NCBI GenBank assembly: GCA_903813345.2
Contig: CAIIXF020000003.1
Span: 29,279,248 to 29,343,247, forward strand
Direction of reading: 5' to 3'
DNA: 64,000 nt
DNA from: Owenia fusiformis
Taxonomy: Eukaryota > Annelida > Polychaeta > Sabellida > Oweniidae
Numbering within the stretch: the first letter of the stretch is position 1; every line of letters begins with the position of its first letter. Positions 1 to 11,889 of this stretch are shown piece after piece. A program made the translations under genes and the position numbers. The notes below the pieces were generated by a model. The model made no database searches. It saw only the letters and a program-made list of their open reading frames with translations, and had not been told where the DNA came from.

Positions 1-49
1 AATTAGACAATCATAGATGGTATTTACATGTTGTAATATGATTTTTTAG

Positions 50-3000
50 CTGATTAACAATGCAGCTGATGCCACTGTCAGACAAGTCTTGGAGAGATTT
101 GATTGGTTTATCCTTCCCCTACACAACCCTGATGGTTATGAATACACACACACAAATGTTAGTATCAGGGGATTGTATTAATATCTATAGTGTTTGTTTA
201 CTTCTCGGTCAATTTAAACTTAAAGTGTCTTTCTAAGACTTAGAAGGAGAAATGTGAGATTTCAAGCCATATGTCTCAAGGAAATGCTCTTACCTTTCTA
301 GTAGGATGAGTTCAGGTGCCAAAAACAGCTGATCAAAGGATATATATCATTTTCTTATTGAAAATTTTTGTTGAGCCCTGCATTTTTAACACTGTTTTGA
401 CAGGAAGTCATACCCAAAATGAAAACTGAATAAAACAACATTTATCCTACATGTAGATCAAAATACTTACTCAGACATGCAAAATGTTATTATTAGTAGT
501 AATGCTGATCATTTTTAAGAAATTTAAGCATGTAAATAAGACTTTTTTCGTCCATGATTATATAGATTAAGAATTTCTTCCTTCAGGAAGCTATGGCAGT
601 TTGGTGTAGTGGTTAGAGCTTTGGGCTCAAACAGAGTTTTATTCCAAAAGATCTGGGTTCAAATCCCTCCGGTGGAATATGTTTTTATTCTTAATTTTTT
701 TTTTTTTTTCATTTTGATCCACAATATTTCTAAAATAAATTTTTATATATGGCACTTAAACCATATTTAGTATTTCCAAGGGTTTTAATTTTTAGATGAA
801 ATCATAGAAAGTTACTTTAATAGGTTTAGAAACTTCAAATTAAAAATTAAAAACTTGGAAATTCAATTCATATGATAATGTTTGGGAAATTCAATCATAT
901 TATGATAATGTTTGGGAAATTCAATTCATATTATGATAATGTTTGGGAAATTCAATTCATATGATAATGTTTGGGAAATTCAATTTATACATGTATGATA
1001 ATGTTTGGTGAGGTCATATAAGTATGTGCATTTTACTCATTAACTGACATATAACATCATTTGGTCCCCTTCGACATCGTATATATCGTCTATAATGATC
1101 ACTGTTTGTCACACGCCCCACATTTGCATAACATGATATCGTAAATTAATTGTTAGTCGATAGCCCCACAGCCCACACCTATGTTCTCTGACATCGTTTA
1201 TTAAAAGCTTGACATTATCCCACACATCTGTCTCTAAAATCGTATATACCTTCATGTTTATTAGGAGAGACTTTGGCGTAAGACAAGGACACCCACTGAT
1301 CCAGTTTGGGATTGCTATGGTGCTGACCCGAACAGGAACTTCGGATATCAATGGGGAGGTAAAAACAGCACGTGGAATTTGTCATTTTGAACAGTGAATT
1401 TCTAAATAACATTTTTTCTTTCTATGAAAATTAACCTCGGTTTTTCCAATGATTGAAAAATATTAGATATTATATATCACTAATGGTAAAATAAAGGAGA
1501 AACATAACGACTCTGCAGATATTACTGACTTATTGAACACCCCTCATGGCTCCATACTCGCTTTAAAGCAGTTTGATTTTCAAAATTTCATACCTTTGAA
1601 TGGCTCATACATTCATTCAACTGAAGAAAAAACGGAACAGAATCAAAAAGTACTCATCTTTTAATGTGTTGTAAGAGAAATGATGGACACAAATGTTTTA
1701 CTGTAGCCCCTTGTTGAATTGAACGTATGGAATAGCAAGTTTGAAGTTTGAAGCGAATTTTAAATATTTCATTTGTTCATTATTGTTGTATATTTATGGT
1801 TAAAAATAAAAAATATGTATCTTAATTTTTTTCTTAGGTGATGGTGCGAGTCCCGAGCCATGTAGTGACACCTATAGAGGCGATTCTGCTTTCTCAGAAC
1901 CCTGTGCCCAGCGAGTACGTGATTTCGTTACTCCGAGAGCCAATCAATTCCGAGCTTTCGTGACGATGCATTCCTATGGACAGTGGTGGTTCACACCCTG
2001 GGGCTACACTGCCAACGAAGTGCCTAGAGATTATGACGATCAGGTATTTAACAAAATAAAATCACAGACAAAAGGTTAATTGTCACACCAGTCGCAACAA
2101 GACATAAGACAAAAGGCTAGTCGCCACCTAAAAACTTATAAAGAAAATATTTGTCGCCATCTTGTTCCTAAGAAAAATGGTTGTCGCCACCTCATGTATC
2201 TTAGGCCCGGGACCTCAGGTACCAAAAAGACGAGTATTTAGTTCCTGTGACATCCTTACTATAAAACTATTCCGCAAAATACACTCCACGAAGGTGAACG
2301 TTGCAAACAATGGTTTTTACACATCTCAATTTTGAAGCATTTCATAATATGCAGTAGTGTGTATTGTTACATTCAAGGCCGCAGTTGGTGAAGTTGTAGC
2401 TGACGCAATATTTGCTGTTAATGGTAGATCATACACTGTGGGACCATCCTCTATTCTTCTTTGTAAGTCCATACGCATGTTTATTTATTTCATGTAACAC
2501 ATTTTCAGGTAAAACTGAAGTAAAAAAAGGACAAATTATATTTACTCAATTGTGTAACCTGACTGCTTTGCTTGATTCCCTTTAATACCATTTTGGTCCT
2601 ACCTGCCATTTTGATAAAGCACGTCCTGATCTTTCTCGCAAGTATAATTTTTTTTTGGGGGGGCTTAGTTGTTTAAGGTAGGGCTAATCTAGTGGTTACG
2701 GTTAACATCGACCTGAATATTGAATAAATTCATTATTTACTTTATGCTGACCTATTTTCCCACATTATATACTTTTCTACTGCCCTCCAAAGCTTAGGTA
2801 ATCACGGTTCTCCTATGGATCACTGCTACCCACCTAGTTACACAGACGTATCGTCAGTGTATCATGGCGGAACTACTTCCGGGACTAGGTTTCGGTAAGA
2901 TTTTTTATTTCCCGATTTACACCTACTTATAAGTCACGTTGTGGATAATAATTTGGCTTGAAGTTAAGGAAGATAGTCTAGTTTGAGAATGTGTCGATGG

Positions 3001-4767
3001 TTTTAGGTTTTATATGTTAACGAAGACAAAATTCACGTATTTAGTCCCTCGCTTTTGTTACACTGACGAACGACCAATATCAGTGTAATATTGGCAATAT
3101 TAATGCCGATCGTCAGTGTAACAAAAGCGAGGGACTAAATATGTGAAATGCGTCTTCGTTAACATACCAAACCTAAAACCATAGACACATTCTCAAACTA
3201 GACTATCTCCCATAACTTCGAGCCAAATTATAATCCACATTGTGACTTATAAGTAGATGTAAATCGAGAAATAAAAATATCTTACCAAATTCAAATCCCG
3301 GAAGTAGTTCAGCCATGATACACTGACGATACGTCTGTGTAACTAGGTGGGTAGCAGTGATGGATAGCCTATTTATTTTCGCTTTAAATTTTGATTAAAT
3401 TATACTCAGATCAGCGATTGATGATGCTGATAATTCTAATCACTTAACATAAACAGGCTCTTTTAAACATGGAGGACTTGGTGTAACCAAACTTTTGGAG
3501 GGGAGTGTAGATCCTTTAATTTTTTCCAGGCTCCCTTATTTCAAATGCTTTTTATATTTTGATATAGATAAAAACAGCGGGGCTTCGGATGACTGGGCTT
3601 ACGGTGAACTGGGTATAAAGTACACATACTCCCCAGAACTACCTGCCCTTCACCATGGCTTTACCATTCCCAAGCAATACATTACACCCATAGGCAAAGA
3701 GACATGGGAAGGCATGAAGGCCATGGCCAATGAAATACATAAACGAATAAAAAAAGACGACCTTTCAACGATTGTTAAAAAGCTCGGTGGTTATTTATGA
3801 GACTGGTAATTACTTCTGTACCCCAGAAGACACGATCTAGGAGCTGCAGAGCAAATAAATATCATATGCAGATGTGACAGATACGACAGTTGTTACCCTA
3901 AGTGCCTCATTTATAAATGCATATATGTCTATTCCCCTTGTTGGAGAAATATTTTAGTAAATAATGTCTCACAAGGCAATTCTCTCCGAATCATGATTAT
4001 GGTCTACTTAGTTTTTAAGTACTCCTAAAAAGTATTTATCAATGGTGACAGCGTAATCAGATCATAATCAGAAAGCACACGCAGAAGCAACGTATTCCCA
4101 GATAAACACCGTACATCTTGCTTTGATTCATTTTCACACGTAGCTAGGCAAGCCCTGGACTCAGTGAAATATGGACTAAATCATTCCTCAAATGGGTGTT
4201 ATTTCAGTAGTAGAATGAATCAGCCACAATTCGGCTTTAATCATTTTCGCACATTACAAAATATATCACCAAAGAAATATGAAATCACTAAAACATATTT
4301 TCAATGAAACCTTTTGCAAGGGTCAAGTTGACAAAGCATCAAATTCAATCTGTAGAGTCAAGTTGTCACCTTGACAACCATTCAATGAATGACCTTGGGT
4401 GGATTGTTGGTTATATAATGCAGTGTAGTTATATGAAATACTGTGTTCGGATTAGCTGGAATCGGACAGGTCTTGCCTAGCTATGAGTGAATAAAGTGCA
4501 AACAAAGTGGTTACAATGCTTGATCTGACGGGAAAATGATGCTTTGACGACATATAACCGATTATTACAGATGTCGCATCTGGCGGGTCAGATGATTGGT
4601 CGTATGGATCACTCGGAATTAAATACTCCTACTGTCCAGAACTGCCGGATGAGGGCTTTGGGTTTGAGATCCCACGTGAATACATTACGCCAGTGGGTAG
4701 AGAGACCTTTGAGGGTATTAAGGCAATGGCCAATGAAATATGGACCAGAGAGGGTCTTGGATCGTAA
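50..4767 (+). CDS. Metallocarboxypeptidase A/B-type (M14A), 3' part of gene
   Basis: Zinc exopeptidase that removes C-terminal residues from peptides; the N-terminal exons (signal, propeptide, HxxE zinc motif) lie left of the window. Coding exons: 50-157, 1265-1358, 1838-2043, 2378-2462, then either 3568-3800 or 4571-4767. All are joined by GT..AG introns with matching phases (0,1,0,1). Family motifs read in order: [30 protein letters not shown] (substrate-binding Asn-Arg), MHSYGQ (third zinc ligand His), then SDDWAYG or SDDWSYG and IKYTYSPEL / IKYSYCPEL, whose Glu aligns with the catalytic Glu. The usual Arg after Glu-Leu is Pro in both. A foldback element sits in the intron before the first terminal exon. 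Family is certain; the exact subtype cannot be told without the N-terminus. Confidence 0.93.
592..690 (+). repeat. tRNA-like SINE remnant
   Basis: A box-like tggtgtagtggttagagc (602-619) and B box-like gggttcaaatccc (655-667) at tRNA-like spacing, followed by a T-rich stretch. The acceptor ends do not pair as in a functional tRNA, so this reads as a tRNA-derived SINE head inside a carboxypeptidase intron. Confidence 0.5.
866..1010. repeat. Minisatellite, ~28-30 bp unit, about five copies
   Basis: Repeats of gataatgtttgggaaattc plus a short variable linker (attcatat) in a carboxypeptidase intron. No coding potential. Confidence 0.85.
2813..3370. mobile_element. Foldback (long palindromic) element
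   Basis: Two arms of about 270 bp are nearly exact inverted copies. ctatggatcactgctaccc at the left end mirrors gggtagcagtgatggatag at the right, and the arms meet near 3090. No ORF. It lies in the intron just upstream of terminal exon A. No convincing target duplication was found. Confidence 0.8.
3568..3800 (+). CDS. Carboxypeptidase alternative terminal exon A
   Basis: Starts after ...gatatag with two bases completing a Tyr codon (phase 1). It encodes [13 protein letters not shown], the catalytic-Glu segment and [21 protein letters not shown], then a lysine-rich tail ([19 protein letters not shown]) and a stop. AATAAA at 3854-3859 would end this transcript. The acceptor and reading phase are identical to those of the exon at 4571, so only one of the two can be used per mRNA. 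Confidence 0.85.
4571..4767 (+). CDS. Carboxypeptidase alternative terminal exon B
   Basis: Acceptor attattacag. Phase 1 entry again completes Tyr and gives [13 protein letters not shown], closer to the usual family motif (ASGGSxDW) than exon A. The core [20 protein letters not shown] and [21 protein letters not shown] parallels exon A, but the tail is short (WTREGLGS) and the stop is at 4765-4767. AATAAA follows at 4804-4809. Differences from exon A look mostly conservative, which suggests both are under coding constraint. Confidence 0.85.
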
Positions 4768-4809
4768 AACCTGTTAATTATTTGTATTAATTAGCATTGA
4801 AGAAATAAA

Positions 4810-6190
4810 TTCTGTTTTCCATCATTCAGTAATGTTTAGTTTTGTTCAATAGATTGAAGGCAAAGTCAGATACTAGTAACGAGACCAAGTTTGCAATAAG
4901 TCCTACTTCTAAGGACCATCCACGGGATTCTGGACACCTGCTTAGGAGCCGCCAGTGATCATACATTGCATTTATTCATGTTTGGAATGCATTCTGCTCA
5001 GCATCGATGGATCGATGGAGACCATTTAAAATGTTAAATATCCTAGTCATAAATTTGTAACTGTTTATTTCAAAGCGAATTATCTTCTTTAAGTTCAGTA
5101 TTGGAGGTTACATGGCCTTCTCTTGAAAACCCATGATTTATCAAAAATGTCTCAATTTCCTCAAAAATCTGTTAGGCCTACGCTTGAGTTGAATAACAAA
5201 CATGTGCTTATTATATTATTCCGCCAGAAATAGAACAAAATAGACGTTTTTGGCATAAAGCTTTGATAACATTAAACACCCCTACCCCTGTATAAAATAA
5301 GTTCAACCACTGGCTTATAGTGTAGTCCAATTTCATCAAAATGTAATATGTGAAAATCTTTTTGATTTCAAAAATTGGTGATTGAAGGACTCTTTGTTCG
5401 AAAAATCATGAATTTATTAAAACAAAATTTCAGTAGGCCGTAGATATGACACAAAGAGGTGCTACAAATAGTGCAGGGGGGCCATTCAACGATCATCGAC
5501 TAGTGTCAAAATATATTTAGGTTTGGATATTTCATCAAGACTAACATATATTTTCATTATCTTCAAAGAAACCCTCTAGATGAACATTATTTCAGCTGAT
5601 ATTCCTCTTGAAACATGGTGGATCTTAAAAATCTATAAGCCTAAGTGGGACTCCCTTTATGGAAGCTTTGAATTGAATTTACACTTCTTAATGCTGAAAT
5701 CGATAGTTTATACATACATTTTATGAAAATAGGTATCTCAAAGAAGGTATTAAGCCAAATATTGACCTGATAGCTCAGAAAAAATAAAAATTTTCGAATT
5801 TTCTCTCTACAGTCCTTATTGCCCCTTTAATGAGCGATACTTCATGACAATGCGTATCATTAAGAAACTTGGTTGATAAAAAAGCCAGAAATTAATTCGC
5901 CAGCGCATGAAAATTGTACAATGGTGTTAAAAAAGATAGTGTGTTGTCAGTTGTGGAATATTTGATGATTAAACTAAAACTTCAAAATTTGAAACTGAAA
6001 TGGCGGGAAACTTGAATATTTGATAAATAAAAAGCCAACAACTTCCTCTTTTAAACATAGGGGCTCAGTGGAAAAGATATGAATGATTTACTCAATTGAT
6101 TATTGAGCTTAATCAATTATTCCCACCGATAGGTGGCGTTGCGTTAACTGTCCATCGGGCGATAATAGAATGACTTCCGGTAAAAAAAAT
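4810..6190. other. Intergenic stretch, no gene seen
   Basis: AT-rich sequence between the second carboxypeptidase poly(A) signal and the THAP transposase. No ORF with recognisable content and no clear repeat. The left boundary of the transposon that carries the THAP gene should lie in its last few hundred bases but was not identified. Confidence 0.5.
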
Positions 6191-7824
6191 TCTTGCCAAA
6201 ATTCGCAAGTTTACGTGATAGTTTGACCATTCCTGTCATAATGCCGGGCTACTGTGCCGTACCCGGCTGTTCAAACAAACAAGGGGGACATTCTTTCCCC
6301 AAAGAAAAGGAATTAAGGAAAAAATGGATAGTTTTGCTCAAGAGAGCAGAAAATACAACAAAAAAATTCAATCTTTGGAAGCCGGGACCCAAAAGTGTTG
6401 TGTGCCATGTGCATTTCAAGCTCCAAGATTATAAAGATATTCAAGGTTGATATCTCTTCTTTCCAAATAAATTTACTTTTACTCATTTTACTCAATTTTC
6501 ACTCAGTAAGTGTAATGCAACGCAGTGGTAAGTCATTTACCTCAGTCTGAGGTACAGTAGAGCCAAATCTAAAAAACAATAAATATATTTGGCTGTATTT
6601 TGCTTACCCATTTTGTAATGTACAGTGATTGCATAAATGTCTATACATCCACGCATAGGGCCACATAGTAATACACATAGTGTCATGGACTTCAGCGCAG
6701 TACTTGATCTTGTGTATAGAGGGCCCTTGGATCTACAGTAAATGTTCATGCCAGGTGGCCAAATGTACAGTATCTGTCATGTCGTAGCTCAAATTCTTCA
6801 AGAATATTTATGAACACCACTGAATGCTATGCAAAGTGAAACTGCAGAGTGTACATACTGTACCTGGTAGTACAATGTATGCTGTACTTGTACATTGCAG
6901 TAATTTACTGTACATGTACAGTAAATGTACACTGTACACATGCACACTTTGCAAGCCAAGATAAGGGGTGGCAATATGAGAATGATATTCAACTGTATTT
7001 CATTCTCATATTGAGAACTCCTTTGAAAGGAATCTTGTGTTTTCCTTCATTTTTAAACAAATACTCATACAATTTTTTGTGTTATTGCAGGGAGCCGTAG
7101 GAGGAGGTTAAAAAGGGGGGTTGTCCCATCCCTGAATCTGCCCGAACGCATTACAACAAACAGCAAACCAAGAAAGACAAAAAATAGTAATCCACAGCCA
7201 AGTGCACCAATTGATCCTATAACGTCAAACATACCCATTCCATCATCTAGTAATAATGAAGTAGTTGTACATGTTATATCAGACACAAATGAAGTTGACA
7301 ATGAAGTAGTTGTAGAGACACTCACCCCACCAACATTATCGCAGCCGCAGAGTAAAACTCATAGTGACAAATCTGTGCAAGTTAGTACAAAGAGTAGCGA
7401 CAAGAGCAGCAAAGACAGTGACAGTGAACTCCCTTTAAGATTTGACACTATTAAAAACAAACCCAACAGAGTGAAATATTTTACCTCATTTTCAAACAGC
7501 AAGCATTATATGTTATTCTATCAGTGCCTTGGACCAGCAAAATTTGAACTCACACCTTCTTTTTCCTCAGTTGCAGTCATTGATCAGTTACTCGTTACTT
7601 TAGTGAAACTTAGACAAGGGATAGATGATGAACTTTTGGGAATTTTATTTGGATTACCCAGGACAACAGTGAACCGTATATTTATCACTTGGTTGAACTT
7701 TTTGTATTATCAGCTATCAGAACTGGATATTTGGCCCTCAAAGGAAACAGTGAGAAGTAACATGCCTGAGAGTTTTGGAGTGGCATTTCCAGACACCCGG
7801 TGCATCTTCATACCTGCCAACCTA

Positions 7825-8115
7825 CCGTATTTTTACGGGAATCTACCGTAAATTTTTCGTTTTTCCGTAAAAAAATGACAAACTACCGTAAAAAAATACC
7901 ATTTTTTCCCGTAAAAACGCCCGTAAAAAGATCTACCGTATTTTTTTCGTAATCTACCGTAAATTTTCTTTGTAAAAAACTCGTTTATTCCATGAGAACG
8001 GCCGTAAAATCTACCGTAAATTTTTGAAAATCTACCGTAAATTTTCGAAAATCTACCGTATTTCTGCTAAAATCAACAGTATTTTTGTTCAAACTACCGT
8101 AAAATTTCCCGTTAT
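7825..8115. repeat. Left subterminal ctaccgtaaa array
   Basis: About a dozen irregularly spaced copies of ctaccgtaaatttt / ctaccgtattttt starting right inside the left TIR. Same motif and same orientation as the array near the right end of the element. Confidence 0.85.
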
Positions 8116-9109
8116 TGTTATTGGGAAATGCTGAAAAATTGAAGTCTTCCTGTACTGTCCCTGTAATATTCCTTCACCAACCCGGTATCGGCAGGTCTGT
8201 GGTTATCAGGTTATTGCGCATTTATCTAAGTAAGCTTGCGTGTAATCAGTCCAAACACCAACTACCACTAGCTAGAAAGAATTCTTTCTGCCATGATTTT
8301 TGTAGTTAACCAAACCCTTTTGTACACGGATATTTATTCCGAATGCAACAAAAATATGATTTTAGTTGCGCTTCATCTAAATAAATGAGTGGAAATGCGT
8401 ATGCATATTTAGCGTATGAAATATGCGTAGTTTGATTTGTTATGATCAGTAATGAACGACACATATACATTATACGTAGTTTAATCAATTTGTTTACAGA
8501 ACGATAAAATGTTGTATTTTTCATCAGAACACATTATCAGTAACAAATGCTTAATTAAAAAATAAAGCATTGAGTTCTGGTTTATTATAAAAGTATTGTG
8601 ATATCCGAATCTGAACTATGTCTCAGGGGAAAGGTTTCGGCAAATGCTCATAACAAATTATTTTTGAAAGATAATTGATCTGTACTTATTTTCTATTTGT
8701 GCCAGACAAACACATTGATATCATTAGAGACTTGCGAGTGAACAAATCAATATTTAATACCATATGATTCCAATGTTATATGAACATTATGTCTGTCATT
8801 TCAATTCGTTAATGATAGATCATCTAAGATGGTGAGTAAAAACGTGTAAAATCCATATTTTGTATTTCAGTAAATGTTTCATTCATGGAATTTCCAAACA
8901 TCCTGATATCTAAAAAAAACTGGTTAGAAGGTGAGTAAAAGTGGAGATATGAATATTGTGTTCGTATTTTGAATCAATCTAGATTTATTGTAAAAAAGTT
9001 GTATATGTACATTTTGCTGAAACATTAAAATCCAAAGTTGCTGTCAGTCCATTGTAGGCATGGTAAATGAAGAATAAAAAGTGTTTAGTCTCTATTTATT
9101 CTTGAAAAT
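8116..9109. other. Internal sequence of the TIR element, no gene recognised
   Basis: AT-rich, short ORFs only, none with a recognisable domain. It belongs to the 3672-bp element between the left array and the Penelope-like insertion. Confidence 0.5.
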
Positions 9110-9424
9110 AGTATATCTATTTCAGAAACAAGTCAAATTCTTTACTTCAGAGAATATTTTTAATTTATTGAGACTTTCGACTAATATCCCTTAGTCTTTT
9201 TCAAAATATAACAGCATGTATACATTTATGTGACGTCATAAACAGACAATGGAAAATTTAATTATGTAACAAATGACCTAGTAACCTAAAAAATAACAAC
9301 AACAAAAAACATAGATACGAAAAAACGAATGACCTAATAATAACCTTAAGATAAATATATCATCGTTATGGTAACAATTAAACTCAAATATTACTATTGC
9401 ATACTTTGCTATACCATTCTTAAT

Positions 9425-9896
9425 TTACAATATTTTATGATACAAATTGTCCAACTGATACCCATTATCTCTGTTCATTTTAGGTTGCATTGTTTTAATA
9501 TGAATTGCTTCCTTAACCCTACGTTTAAGATCATGACTCTCATTATCAATGATTTTTACATTGTTCCAGTTTATATTATGATCATATTCCATGGAATGTT
9601 CAATAACCGCAGAAGCAAGACCTCCAGTCGACAGTAATGTGGGTCTACGATGTTCTCTGATTCTAGTAACTAGTTCCCGCTTTGTTTCACCTACATAAGT
9701 GGCAATACAGTCTTTACAATCAATTTTGTAAATTACACCGGACTTCTTTTGATCATTAGTTTTGTCCTTTAAATGCACCAACTGTTTCTTGATAGTATTC
9801 TGCGATGAGAAACATACTCGGACACGATGCCTTTTAAAAATACGCCGTAACTGGTTGGAAATACTAGGGATATACGGAAGAACTGCAGTACACCTT
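9425..9896 (-). pseudogene. Penelope-like element ORF 3' fragment (left copy)
   Basis: Read on the minus strand from about 9896, the frame gives AVLPYIPSISNQLRRIFKRH, the conserved linker after the reverse transcriptase. The GIY-YIG module follows: SGVIYKIDCKDCIATYVGET, then TRIREHRR and later the NWNNVKIID region. The stop is at 9425. The reverse transcriptase domain is missing (5' truncation). Family: Penelope-like retroelements, where this endonuclease nicks target DNA. Confidence 0.85.
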
Positions 9897-9903
9897 ATAT
9901 CTT

Positions 9904-10224
9904 AAGTCCGGTGTAATTTACAAAATTGATTGTAAAGACTGTATTGCCACTTATGTAGGTGAAACAAAGCGGGAACTAGTTACTAGAATCAGAGAACATC
10001 GTAGACCCACATTACTGTCGACTGGAGGTCTTGCTTCTGCGGTTATTGAACATTCCATGGAATATGATCATAATATAAACTGGAACAATGTAAAAATCAT
10101 TGATAATGAGAGTCATGATCTTAAACGTAGGGTTAAGGAAGCAATTCATATTAAAACAATGCAACCTAAAATGAACAGAGATAATGGGTATCAGTTGGAC
10201 AATTTGTATCATAAAATATTGTAA
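9904..10224 (+). pseudogene. Penelope-like element ORF 3' fragment (right copy)
   Basis: Starts without a Met inside the GIY-YIG domain (KSGVIYKIDCKDC...), is otherwise identical in translation to the left copy, and ends at the same stop. Truncated about 150 bp further than the left copy. Confidence 0.82.
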
Positions 10225-10732
10225 ATTAAGAATGGTATAGCAAAGTATGCAATAGTAATATTTGAGTTTAATTGTTACCATAACGATGATATATTTATCT
10301 TAAGGTTATTATTAGGTCATTCGTTTTTTCGTATCTATGTTTTTTGTTGTTGTTATTTTTTAGGTTACTAGGTTATTTGTTACATAATTAAATTTTCCAT
10401 TGTCTGTTTATGACGTCACATAAATGTATACATGCTGTTATATTTTGAAAAAGACTAAGGGATATTAGTCGAAAGTCTCAATAAATTAAAAATATTCTCT
10501 GAAGTAAAGAATTTGACTTGTTTCTGATATATTAACCAGAGAGATGAACTTACATAGAAGTATATCTATTTTTTCTTGAAAATAATAGTTTCGTATAATT
10601 CTCAGGTGGTAGTTCTGCTTTACAAACTGTAATTATCAAAATCACTCTTGCAGTAAAATATGTATTCACAATAACAACAACAATATGACCACGTAAACAT
10701 TGTATTAATATAGAAAACCGCATTGTATAAAG

Positions 10733-11464
10733 GTTTAACTACCGCATTTTTCAAAATCTACCGAAAAATACCGCATTTTGGCAAATCTTCCGCAAAAGTA
10801 CCAGTTTTTCCAAAAATTACCGTAAAAACTACTGCAATTTTCAAAATCTACCGTAAAACTACCGCATTTTTTCAAAATCTTCCGCAAAAGTACCGGTTTT
10901 TCAAAAAATTACCGTAAAAACTACCGCAATTTTCACAATCTACCGTAAAACTACCGCATTTTTTCAAAGTTTTCAGCAAAACTACCGGTTTTTCAAAAAA
11001 CTTCCGTAAAAACTACCGCATTTTTTCAAAATCTACCGTAAAACTACCGCATTTTTTCAGAATCTTTCGCAAAACTACCGGTTTTTCAAAAAACTACCGT
11101 AAAAACTACCGCATTTTTAAAAATCTACCGTAAAACTACCGCATTTTTTCTAAATCTTCCGCAAAACTACCGCTTTTTTCAAATTTCTACCGCAAAATTA
11201 CACTTTTTTCAAAAATCTACCCCAAACCTCTGAAACTAAAGTATTTTTTTAAAATCTACCGCAAAAACTACCGTATTTTTTAAATCTACCGCAAAAACTA
11301 CCGTTTTTTTTTAATCTACCGCAAAAACTACCGTTTTTTTCTAAAATCTACCGCAAAAACTACCGCAATTTTGTTGAAAAATACCGCAAAAACTACCGTA
11401 TTTTGAAAAAATCTACCGCAAAAATACAGCAATTTAAAAAAAATCTACCGCAAAATTTTGGTCT
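10733..11464. repeat. Right subterminal accgcaaaaactaccg array
   Basis: Roughly 40 copies of a 15-25 bp unit built on accgcaaaactaccgcattt / accgtaaaa up to the right TIR. Any ORF here (for example 10723-10917) is a product of the repeat. Confidence 0.85.
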
Positions 11465-11889
11465 TAGGTTGGCAGGTATGATCTTGGATGCAACCGAGGT
11501 GCCCATTGAGAAGCCAAAGGAGATAAATGACCAAAGATGCACATTTTCAAGTTACAAGAACACCAACACGTTGAAAACTATGGTAGGAGTGTCACCCCGT
11601 GGGCTTGTGACTTATTTAAGTGACAGCTATGGTGGGAGTGCCTCGGACCGGCAAATCATAGAGAGGTCAACTCTTCTATCGGAAGACATATTGGAATCCG
11701 GAGACTCCCTTATGGCAGACAGAGGACTTATGGTATGTTAGATTCCTAGTTTGAGATCATCAAAAACTTTAGTTTAGTATAGCCTAATAGATGTCACCCA
11801 ATTACCTTGATGCGAGTAGGTAGTTACCAGTTTCACCACCAGGTGGCTGATTCGTGTCAGATAGCATGGCAGGTATAGCAGAAAGTGCC

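Larger units (their letters stand above)
9123..10558. mobile_element. Head-to-head Penelope-like element 3' ends (GIY-YIG)
   Basis: Arms 9122-9745 and 9904-10527 (624 bp each) are inverted copies with only rare mismatches, for example aaatgacc versus aaataacc. The spacer 9746-9903 extends the left copy. A 13-bp direct repeat AGTATATCTATTT at 9110-9122 and 10559-10571 looks like the target duplication; about 30 extra bases lie after the right arm. Each arm encodes the C-terminal GIY-YIG nuclease of a Penelope-like retroelement, so these are two 5'-truncated copies facing each other, nested in the TIR element. Confidence 0.85.
7809..11480. mobile_element. 3672-bp TIR element inserted in the transposase gene
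   Basis: Ends are perfect 16-bp inverted repeats, CATACCTGCCAACCTA at 7809-7824 and its complement at 11465-11480. They are flanked by a 5-bp direct repeat ATCTT at 7804-7808 and 11481-11485. An equally consistent reading extends the TIR by one base with a 3-bp TCT duplication. Removing the element plus one duplication restores Arg-Cys-Ile-Leu-Asp-Ala-Thr-Glu across the junction. It carries no transposase of its own and is probably non-autonomous. Internal content: arrays of accgtaaa-type repeats near both ends and a nested Penelope-like insertion. Superfamily not assigned. Confidence 0.9.

Noticed and set aside
592-690. Functional tRNA gene
   Set aside because: A and B boxes are present but the acceptor stem does not pair and there is an insertion in the anticodon region; kept only as a SINE remnant.
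6505-6560. Possible second tRNA-like SINE (gcagtggtaagtcatttacctcagtctgaggt)
   Set aside because: Only an A-box-like start; no B box at the expected distance.
9368-9637. Two identical 89-codon ORFs on opposite strands (also 10012-10281)
   Set aside because: Antisense shadows of the Penelope-like GIY-YIG fragments, duplicated because the arms are inverted copies.
10723-11460. CRISPR-like look of the accgcaaa array
   Set aside because: No regular spacers, variable unit length, animal genome and position next to a TIR; it is a subterminal transposon array.
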